Assembly: GCA_001599595.1 (NCBI GenBank)
Contig: BCHH01000013.1
Location: forward strand, 230,543-294,542
DNA from: Beverwykella pulmonaria
Lineage: Eukaryota > Ascomycota > Dothideomycetes > Pleosporales > Melanommataceae
Length of the DNA stretch: 64,000 bases
Reading direction: 5' to 3'
The notes beneath the pieces are model-generated. The model was not told the origin of the DNA. It did not search any database and was given only the letters and a program-made list of their open reading frames with translations. Shown one piece after another: positions 56,608 through 64,000 of the stretch (position 1 is the stretch's first letter; each line of letters begins with the position of its first letter). Both the position numbers and the translations under genes were made by a program.

Positions 56608-57858
56608 ATGCGTGTCCTGATCAGTGGAGCGGGCGTCGCTGGGCCCACGCTGGCCTGGTTCTTAGCAAAGACCGGCGCACGCATCACCATCGTCGAGAAG
56701 AACCACACTCTCTTCCCCCATGGGCAGAACGTTGATATCAAAGGCAGTGCAATCACAGCTATCAAGAAGATGGGGCTTATAGATCAAGTTCGACGATCCA
56801 ACACGACAGAAAGGGGTACACAACTCATCGATTCAAACGGGCAGCCATTTGCACCCTTTCCTGTCAAGGAGGGTTCCTCGGCGAGTTTCACTTCGGAATT
56901 CGAAATCCTTCGTGGAGACTTAGTGGCGATCCTCCATGAGGCTACGAAGGATCATCCAAATGTCAACTATTTGTTCGGAACCACAATCAAGGAAGTCGTT
57001 TCAAATGACAATGACACCGTCAAGGTCGAATTGAGCAACGGGAAGGTGCAGGAGTTCGACCTCTTAGTCGCAGCAGATGGTCAGTGGTCAAAGGTGCGAA
57101 AGCAGTGCTTCCTTCCAGAGTATGTCAAAGTGGCCCACATGGGCATGTACGTCGTCTATTATACCATTCCGCGCCTACCCAGCGACAGCGACTGGTGGAA
57201 CATCTACGTGGCTCTTGGGTCAAGGGTCATCACCCTTAGGCCCGACCCACACGGCACCATCAGGGCAATGTTCACTCACATGCCCTGTAACGACGCTCAA
57301 GAAATGGCGTGGCTGGAGGCATCCAAGAGTGATAGACAGACGCAGGAAGAGCTCGTGAGGAAGGAGTTTGCAGATGCAGGATGGCAGACGCAGAGGCTCT
57401 TGGACGCCATGGATCAAGCGCCAGACTTCTACTTCCAAGCGATCCAACAGATCAAGATGTCCAAATGGTCCAACTCTCGCGTCGTCTGCTTAGGAGACAC
57501 GGCTTATGCGCCGTCCCCGCTCACAGGGATGGGCACTTCGCTGGCCATAGTTGGGGCCTACATCCTTGCAGGCGAACTGAGCAAACTCGATGACGGTGAA
57601 AATCCTTCAAGGACGCTCGAGGTTTACGAAAGCAAATTTCGCCCATTTGTCGAGGAGACGCAGAAGCTCCCCTTCTTTGTTCCAGCCATTTTACATCCCG
57701 AGACGACATGGAAGAGGTGGCTGTTGTACGTCTTTTTGTGGGTACTCTCCAAAATCGTAGCAATTCCGTGGGTAGTGAACAGACTCGGTGATGAGAGCAA
57801 CGATGAAAAATTTCCATTACCAAGATACCCGAGATTCGATGACGAGGGCTCGAAGTAG
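56608..57858 (+). CDS. FAD-dependent monooxygenase (aromatic-ring hydroxylase class)
   Basis: A single exon of 416 residues from ATG 56608. The Rossmann dinucleotide site is VLISGAGVAGPTLAWFLA (GxGxxG). The middle DG motif is LLVAADGQWSKVRK. The C-terminal FAD ribityl-binding motif is CLGDTAYAPSPLTGMGTSLA. These three in order define group A flavin monooxygenases, which hydroxylate or epoxidise small aromatic or polyketide-type substrates using NAD(P)H and O2. Near the C-terminus a hydrophobic helix (WLLYVFLWVLSKIVAIPWVV) suggests membrane association. The lack of introns contrasts with most neighbours. It is divergent from a Zn2Cys6 regulator and is its likely target. No other biosynthetic gene is close enough to call a cluster, so the substrate is unknown. 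Confidence 0.9.
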   Translation: MRVLISGAGVAGPTLAWFLAKTGARITIVEKNHTLFPHGQNVDIKGSAITAIKKMGLIDQVRRSNTTERGTQLIDSNGQPFAPFPVKEGSSASFTSEFEILRGDLVAILHEATKDHPNVNYLFGTTIKEVVSNDNDTVKVELSNGKVQEFDLLVAADGQWSKVRKQCFLPEYVKVAHMGMYVVYYTIPRLPSDSDWWNIYVALGSRVITLRPDPHGTIRAMFTHMPCNDAQEMAWLEASKSDRQTQEELVRKEFADAGWQTQRLLDAMDQAPDFYFQAIQQIKMSKWSNSRVVCLGDTAYAPSPLTGMGTSLAIVGAYILAGELSKLDDGENPSRTLEVYESKFRPFVEETQKLPFFVPAILHPETTWKRWLLYVFLWVLSKIVAIPWVVNRLGDESNDEKFPLPRYPRFDDEGSK

Positions 57859-59334
57859 GGCAGGGATCTATCATCAGGGTGGTGAAGGATTCATAGAAAA
57901 CCTCGAGGTCGGAGGTCGAGAAAGATTTCATTTCTCCTTACTGTATATATAAGTGTCACCACTCAACAAATAACAGATGAAGCGGGGCGATTTGCCAGTA
58001 ATACATTGGCACTTCTGCGAGAATTTTTGTGGCAGCTTACGAAACAGGAAATTCAAAGTCTCTTCAGGAAGCTTAGCGCATGACTAAGTGCTCGTTCCTC
58101 TCAATGGATAACTCTAGCGTCATCTTTTTCTTAGCTATCAAGGTCCTTGCCGACTTTCTTTGTATGTTGGAGTGCATGTTGCCAGGACGTCAGCACTCGA
58201 CCTTCTCCCTACCACACCTCTCTAGGTGACGCAAAAATCAACTGCCTGCTGAATTATGCTTGATAGTAGATTTACCGGAGGGAAGAGCACAAAACATTGG
58301 ATAAATGACTTTGGAGGTTCGTTTATTGCTCGAATTTTGACAATGGGCAAGTTTGGTGTACGTATGCCTTTACTAGGGAGGCGTTCGATATTCGAACATC
58401 ATAGCTAGGCCACTAGCTAATAGCAAATTATAATGATTACCAGGATTTTAAGGCAAAAATTTTTTTTTGGAAATGTCTTGGTTATAAGGGCATTTAATTT
58501 ACTTTGAGTTTGATTTAGATAGTTTGTATATTGTGCTATGCTACTCGAACTCGTGATTGCAAGCGATTGATTTTGTACGGATATTATCTTTTTCTGTTCA
58601 CTCTCCTCTGCTTGGTTTCCAAATAATCAAGTAACGACTCCATATTTCTCTATCTACTGTTATCCCCAAATCATACTCTCCCCTCACCGCATTTCCCCAA
58701 ATCACTCTCCCCGCTGCTCAACCACTTCTCTCTGGCACTGTAGCGAGCATCGAACGTGTTTGTGCAGTCAACACTCCCGTATAAGGGACACTATGGTTGG
58801 CGTAGAAAATTTACTACATAGATGGGAGGTGGGAGGGAGGAAGGAGGTCGGGCACAGTGGCCCAAGTAGAGGATTTCCCAGGTTGAGAGAGGCAGCTAGT
58901 AGGAGTGATCGGAGGAGAAGGGCCCGGAGGGTAGTGGCAGGGAGAAGTTGGCGTCTTCTTCGAGGATTAGTGCTGTGGCGGGGTGAGTTAGAACGTGTGG
59001 GATGGATGGGATAGGGGATCGAGATTGTAGGGTAGATGGCTTGACGGTAAAGCTAAAGTCACTGGTCATGCACCCTAATCCATCTTACAATCACATCACC
59101 ACTCAAAGAAAAATAGAAACTTTTCAACTCACCACTGCACTCTCTATCGAGATTATACTTCCACTCCTCTTCACCATGAACGCCTTCAATTCTTCATCTG
59201 TTCAGACAGGCTGTTCTGGGATCGTGACCGAGCGCCTGGGTATCTCAAACACCAAGCAACGCGCGTGTGCTAGAGGGTAAGTCAACTCTCGTACATAAGA
59301 GGATTCAAAGGCACGTAGGTTCATTACCTACCTC
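57859..59334. other. AT-rich intergenic region left of the pogo-type relic
   Basis: No intact gene. A run of T (AAAAATTTTTTTTTGG) lies at 58458. A CAGTCAACACTCCCGTATAA segment at 58767-58786 resembles a terminal repeat of pogo-like elements but has no partner that I can identify. 58820-59000 is GGAG-rich. No coding capacity was recognised. Confidence 0.3.
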
Positions 59335-59344
59335 AGTTGTGTAG

Positions 59345-59647
59345 TCGCTCGATCGGCTCATCAAGGGCACTGAGAGAACGGTTCATGAAATAGTGATGCT
59401 ACGCGATCAGGTCTCTGTCCTTCAAAAGGCCAACGAGGCCGCCACAAAGCGTAGAGAGTGTAAAAGGAAGCGGATACAAAAGTAAGGGAGCTTATTAATA
59501 GTAGCAGGTGCAGAGATAGTTGCTTAAAGAAAGGCAGAGCAGCATCCAGATGCAGCTTAATTAGGCATGAGCCAAACGACTACAGCACGCTGTAGCCGCT
59601 GCAAAGAGCTTGGGCACAACTCACGTACGTGTAAAAAAATACTATAG
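59345..59647 (+). pseudogene. degenerate pogo/Fot1-type transposase C-terminus
   Basis: The frame reads RSIDRLIKGTERTVHEIVML, then RDQVSVLQKANEAATKRREC and KRKRIQK, where a TAA interrupts it. Further on comes ARCSRCKELGHNSRTCKK before a TAG. A coiled-coil region, a KRRxxKxxRIQ basic box and a terminal zinc knuckle (CxxCxxxGHNxxTC) are the hallmark of the C-terminus of fungal pogo/Fot1 DDE transposases. The DDE catalytic core is missing, and stops interrupt the tail. Confidence 0.7.
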
Positions 59648-59882
59648 ATGTTACTCAACCTCAAATAGCTATTATATAGATAGCATTTTGATGTGTGGTT
59701 GAACTACATGGTTGCAAAATTGCAAAATGTTGGTTGGGTGGCCAACTCGCTTGTAATGTACGTTATGACGTCCAGCACGTCTATCCAACAAGCTCTTTTC
59801 CGTTTCCTTTTACTTCTAGTAAATATCTTTCTATTCTTTATTTTTCATATCCTACATCCGCTTCGTTCCACAATAAAGCACC

Positions 59883-61212
59883 ATGACCCCAACTCCCGAC
59901 CCAAACAGCGTCCCATCACCACGGTCCTTAACATCTTCCCCATCAGCCCCCTCCACCCAAGCTCCCAACCCGGATCCGGATCTCGAACTGGGCTCCATCT
60001 CAACCACCGAACGCCGCGCCATCTCCCTGGAACTGCAGCGGCGACTCTCCAATGAATCTGCCGTTCGAGCCCACATATCCTTGCATCCGGACGCCCTCGA
60101 AGCGGCCAAACTTCAGACCCACGTCTCATCCTACGATACTGCGTTGCGCAAAAGAGGTGAGGGAAGTTATGAAGTGAGGAGGTTTAGGAACATGCATTTG
60201 CTGAGCTTGGAGCTGTATGAGCAGGAAATCTTAGGCTTGGAATCGGAGATTGAGACGGTAATGGTGGATGTGGAGATCGAGAAAATAAGGTGGGAGAGGG
60301 CATGTCGGCGAGAGCAGAAGCAGGAGCAGGAGCAGGAGGAGAATGGGCCAGCGGAGGAGGTAAGCGAGGAAGGGGATAGGGAATCGGATGGATTCCCTTA
60401 CGTTGCCCACTATCAAGATGCAATTCCCCAACGGCCCCTCACGCAAGCCCAAACCGAGCATGCAGAGTTTATCTCGAAGACAGTTGCACTTCTCGATATC
60501 AAGACGACACGGATGAGAGAAGTACTAAAGGCACACAGTAAAGCTCCTTAGCGTTGAATTCCCGCATTCACCACTAACCTTTTTACCACAGGCGAAGAAA
60601 TGCTCACCCTCGAGGCGCTCATGCGGTTGAAGACGGCGTCGATTACCGACGCAGCAGAGCTTAACCATCAACCTACTCTTGATCCGCTTCGCCGTTTCTT
60701 CATGTCCTGTACGTATGCAAGCTTATATTGTCTCACTTACTCGTGAAGCACCCCTTCTCCCGTCTCATCCGATTCCTTCCCTTCGCAATCACTATCCATA
60801 ACGCTCGTCCTCATAATCCTCCTTAAACCTATCAGCCGCCCTAACCTACCCTCCCCCAGTAATAAATACTCTCCGCACTCTCCGCATCCGCCTTGAATCC
60901 CGCGCAGACGGTAGGGGCAAATCCCACAACTTCGTTAAAGCCCGCGCCCTACGCAGCGCTGATATAATTGCGCGGTTCTTAATCGCTTTGTTAGGTGGAG
61001 CTGCATTGATCGTGCCAATTGTGTTGATGTCCTTCCTCACGTCCCGAAACGCTCATCTCATCATTACAAGTGCGTTCACGGTCCTATTTGCGCTCAGCAT
61101 TGGGCTAGTGGCTACAGCGAACAACCAGGAGGTTTTGGCTGCGACGGCGGCGTATGCGGCTGTGCTAGTCGTATTTGTGGGGACTTCGACGTCGGCACCG
61201 GGTAGTGCGTAG
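59883..61212 (+). CDS. DUF6594-family membrane protein
   Basis: Predicted exons are 59883-60537, 60592-60708 and 60860-61212, giving 374 residues. The N-terminal 50 residues are Pro/Ser-rich. A helical region follows (LHLDALEAAK-like LHPDALEAAKLQTHVSSYDT, and LLSLELYEQEILGLESEIET) with a Glu/Gln-rich patch (REQKQEQEQEENG). The third exon gives HNFVKARALRSADIIARFL and three closely spaced hydrophobic segments (LIALLGGAALIVPIVLMSFL, LIITSAFTVLFALSIGLVAT, LAATAAYAAVLVVFVGTSTS). This C-terminal layout is that of fungal DUF6594 proteins. The function is unknown. Internal-membrane location is inferred from the lack of a signal peptide. Confidence 0.82.
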
Positions 61213-61681
61213 ACGGGATGGTATATTCAACTCAGTGATGGATGCGAGACGAAATGACATATAGTTCGTCAAGCAACTAAAGAAGTCCGAGACGAAATGA
61301 CATATAGTTCGTCAAGCAACTAAAGAAGAAGTCCGAGACGCGAAATTGTGATAATCTTTACATATATCGATAGAAAGTTGACAAGTCTTCATCTTCGACA
61401 AAGTCCGATCAAAAACCGAATCAAATATCAATTGAATTTGCGAGAAGAAGAAAAGACATGGAAGTGGGAGTGGTTGAGAATAATGAGTACTTGATTTAAA
61501 CTTCCAGACATGATGCCTTAAAACTCACGTTAGAATAGAATAGGTCCTTAAAGATTTTATGCTAATGGAAGACGTTCACAGGCATTACCTTAAGGATCAT
61601 CGTCTTCGTACGGGTTACATGTTGGAGCACGAGCATGGCTGCCAAGACAAGACCTCCGAACCTCCGACCTAAACTTTCACG
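61213..61681. other. intergenic region with a duplicated segment
   Basis: This is the promoter region of uL1m and the 3' flank of the DUF6594 gene. Besides the 43-bp direct repeat listed separately, nothing was recognised. Confidence 0.35.
61246..61334. repeat. two tandem copies of a 43/46-bp unit
   Basis: Copy one is 61246-61288 and copy two 61289-61334, identical except for an AAG insertion near the end of the second copy. Each begins GAGACGAAATGACATATAG and contains inverted arms GACGAA and TTCGTC around an 11-base spacer. The first bases of a third unit (GAGACG) follow. It lies about 35 bp after the stop codon of the DUF6594 gene. Confidence 0.95.
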
Positions 61682-62723
61682 ATGAGCGCACCCACCATTC
61701 AACACCACATCGCCATGGCACACTCAAGACCGCTTCTTGCTCCCTTGGGCAGGATAAGCGCTTCTTCAATCGCCATTCCCACCTGCTCTACCCGTCTCGC
61801 CTCCCTCCCCTACCAAACAATACGATGCGCAACTATGAAAGCGAAGCCCTCGCAGCAAAAGAAGAAGAAAGCACGGAATACATTTATCCAATACGACCTT
61901 AAGCGGGCAGACCAATTCTCCCTAGTAGACGCAATGCAGTGAGTCTCTCCATGCTTTGCCCTTGGATCAATGGCAACGGCGTTATTCTAACGGTGGACTG
62001 ATTCATGTAGCTACATCCGCGCCTTCGAAGTCGGCCGCAACCCGTCCTCCTCCAAATACGAAATGCACGTCCGTGTGCGCACGCTGAAAAACGGGCCCGT
62101 CGTTCGCAACAGATTACGTCTCCCGCACGCCGTGAAAACAGATATCCGCATCTGCGTCATCTGTCCGCCCGACTCGAAGATGGCAGCCGAGGCTAAAGCT
62201 GCGGGCGCGAGTTTGGTCGGCGAAGACGAGGTTTTTGAGAAGATAAAAGAGGGCGTTGTGGAGTTTGATAGGTGTATATGCCACACGGACTCTTTGCAGA
62301 AACTGAATAAGGCGGGGGTGGCTCGGATCCTGGGACCACGAGGGCTGATGCCGAGTTCGAAGACGGGGACGGTGGTGAGCCAGGTTGGGGCGACGGTGAA
62401 GAATATGGTGGGCGGAAGCGAGTATAGGGAGCGGCTGGGCGTGATACGGATGGCAGTCGGACAGCTGGGGTTCACGCCCGAGGAGATGCAGGCTAACGTC
62501 AAGGCGTTTATGGATACGTTGAAGAAGGATATTGGGCAGATGAGTGATCGGATCAGCAAGGAGATCCATGAAGTGGTGAGTTTCTACCTTGGATGATGGG
62601 TTTGAGGACAGAGCTAATGCGAGATAGGTACTGAGCTCGACAAATTCTCCGGGCTTCTCGTTGAATGGTGAGTTTAGGAATGCAAACTCGGTGCCGACTA
62701 AGGATTTGTCGGGGCCTTTGTAG
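61682..62723 (+). CDS. MRPL1: mitochondrial large-subunit ribosomal protein uL1m
   Basis: Predicted exons are 61682-61938, 62011-62575 and 62628-62723, giving 305 residues. The N-terminus is a long Ser/Arg-rich mitochondrial presequence ending in a Lys-rich patch (SQQKKKKARNTFIQY). The L1 fold follows: RAFEVGRNPSSSKYEMHVRV, VVRNRLRLPHAVK, ASLVGEDEVFEKIKEG, then the rRNA-binding signature ARILGPRGLMPSSKTGTVV and KNMVGGSEYRERLGVIRMAV. L1 forms the mobile stalk near the ribosomal E site. The last exon encodes about 31 residues, including GEFRNANSVPTKDL. The gene is convergent with COG2; the stops are 89 bp apart. Confidence 0.95.
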
Positions 62724-62812
62724 ATTGGCTCTACAAGCTGTATAGAATATTGTACCCTAATATGAACGCCATCGCTATGCAGCACATCCATTCCCTGGTA
62801 GATTCAACCCAC

Positions 62813-63762
62813 TCACGCAGCTTTCAACGATTTCAACACCTTAACCGCCTCGGCCGACTCGTCCATATCGGCATATATCCGCATGATCTTCATGACGCGA
62901 TCTGCTCCCACCGTGCCCGCACTTTTGGCTTGTTGCAGCGCCGTACTGAGATCCAATAATAGCGTATTCCTCACCTTCATCAAGCGCGGTGCCTGTGCAG
63001 CAATGAAGGGATGCTCGCCCACGCCCTTCTCAATCTCCTGTATGAGTCTCCACTGCTGGACGTGCTTCCTCAGCTTCGAAATCGACACTCCAACAATACC
63101 GTCATCATTCTCGTCGTCGTCGTCATCCTCGTCGTCCTCTTCACTATCCTCCTCAGAATCCCCGCCGTCTTTCTTCCCTGCCATCTCTACCATAAGCACG
63201 TCCTCCAGCACCTTCAGTCTCTCCTCATGTTCCACCAGTCTCCTCCCTAGCAAAATGTCCCGCCTCACCCGCCTTCGCTCTTCTAGTGCGCTTTCCACTT
63301 CTCCCTCCCTCTCCGCGACCCGCACCCTCACATTTTCGACCTCCTTCTTGAACCCGAGTAGCCCCACGCGCACCTCCTCGACCTTCTCATCTCCGCTCTT
63401 CAGACTCCGTCCGAGACCCAGGAAATCTGCATAATTCGCGTTCACAAGGTCGAGCAGTTCTTTGGATAACAGTTGGGATCGCGAGCGAAGTTCGGAACGC
63501 AGGTCTTCGAGCGTTTGGTGCCGGTTGTGCAGCGTCGAGAGGTATGTCGAGGGCGAGAAGTGCGGGGAGAGGAAGTCGGAGCGCTGGAGAGGCGCCGGGT
63601 AGGGCAGGTTGTCGTCGTCTGAATCGTCTGAATTGGAGTTGCGCGCGGACGCAGACGCGGAGGAGGGCGGGGACTCGAGCTGCCAATGGGCTGTTAACAC
63701 GATTTGTCCTGGAAAGAAGGCGGCAGGGGCAAATGAGATGGACACACGTAAAAGCGACTCAT
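62813..63762 (-). CDS. COG2: conserved oligomeric Golgi complex subunit 2
   Basis: Predicted exons on the minus strand are 63762-63748 and 63679-62813, giving 293 residues. The first exon is only five codons (MSRFY). It is joined by a 67 bp intron to LESPPSSASASARNSNSDDS. This matches fungal COG2 proteins, which begin with a short MS(K/R)FY-like start and an acidic stretch. The COG2 N-terminal domain is clear: LPYPAPLQRSDFLSPHFSPS, YLSTLHNRHQTLEDLRSELR, LSKELLDLVNANYADFLGLG and KSGDEKVEEVRVGLLGFKKE. A poly-acidic loop lies around residues 190-210, then a helical C-terminus (LLLDLSTALQQAKS). The short length is normal for fungi. COG tethers retrograde vesicles at the Golgi. Confidence 0.9.
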
Positions 63763-64000
63763 GGCGACCAGGAGCTCAGGGCATTTTTGGTGCGTTGGAG
63801 GATTTGTGCGGTGAAGATGCCAGTGCACGTGGTTCGTGGTTCGTGGCTCGAGGTTGCGAATAAGCACTCGGCGTTCTGCTCCAATCCCTCCGAGTGCGGA
63901 AAAGCGAGCCGAGGCTGTGGAAGCCGGGGTTGAGCACCTCGACATGTCATTATTAATCCGTCGTGAGTGGGGGGGCAAAGTGAGCAGCCAGCACGTCAGG
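63763..64000. other. upstream region of COG2 to the window edge
   Basis: Contains the COG2 promoter. A G-rich tract (GTGGGGGGGCAAAG) lies at about 63967. No further gene can be seen before the window ends. Confidence 0.35.

Noticed and set aside
62114..62791. 225-codon minus-strand frame
   Set aside because: It is antisense to uL1m exon 2, which is supported by the ribosomal L1 signature.
1..64000. CRISPR arrays, bacterial operons, rRNA genes
   Set aside because: No repeat-spacer arrays, no Shine-Dalgarno-led gene strings and no rRNA-like sequence are present; the gene structures are spliced and eukaryotic.

Overview
The window is nuclear DNA of a filamentous ascomycete (Pezizomycotina). 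The signs are short introns of about 45-85 bp with GT..AG ends, genes on both strands with no operons, and fungal-specific families: HET-NACHT-WD40, Zn2Cys6, DUF6594, PMP3, Rtt109. The gene set would fit a Dothideomycete-type genome, but I cannot fix the class from sequence alone. About 20 protein-coding genes are well supported. I rebuilt the exon structures by hand from splice sites and frame continuity. No rRNA, CRISPR array or convincing tRNA was seen.

Layout. 0-14.5 kb is a conserved housekeeping block: a NAP/SET (Vps75-like) histone chaperone, GID7, a PMP3 proteolipid, ceramide glucosyltransferase, RTT109 and mitochondrial ribosomal mL57. 14.5-23.4 kb holds a decayed ORF, a 1,217-residue Ser-rich single-pass membrane protein and a pepsin-fold membrane protein that appears to lack the first catalytic Asp. 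23.5-27.6 kb is a fungal NLR (HET-NACHT-WD40). Its near-identical WD40 repeats have caused an assembly gap (N run 24041-24971). 28.6-48.3 kb is conserved again: CAF-1 large subunit (RLF2), SPO11, a disordered conserved protein, an RA-PH cytoskeletal-type protein, glycogen synthase and the TRK potassium transporter, interrupted by a 3.2 kb barren stretch with an MFS transporter relic. 48.3-59.8 kb is accessory: relics (possible DUF3435, C2H2-like, pogo/Fot1), a small secreted Cys/Ser-rich protein, and a divergent Zn2Cys6 regulator / FAD-monooxygenase pair. 59.8-64 kb carries a DUF6594 membrane protein, uL1m and COG2.

How the genes relate. Three genes belong to one pathway, H3K56 acetylation and replication-coupled nucleosome assembly: a Vps75-like chaperone, RTT109, and the CAF-1 large subunit with an exact PCNA-binding (PIP) motif. 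RLF2 is divergent from SPO11. The regulator/monooxygenase pair shares a 359 bp promoter holding four exact 16-bp-spaced copies of a GACGCCCGARCTG-like motif next to a TCGGGCCCGA palindrome. This is the best candidate for an undescribed regulatory unit. The HET-NACHT-WD40 gene is the best candidate for a rapidly evolving self/non-self recognition locus.
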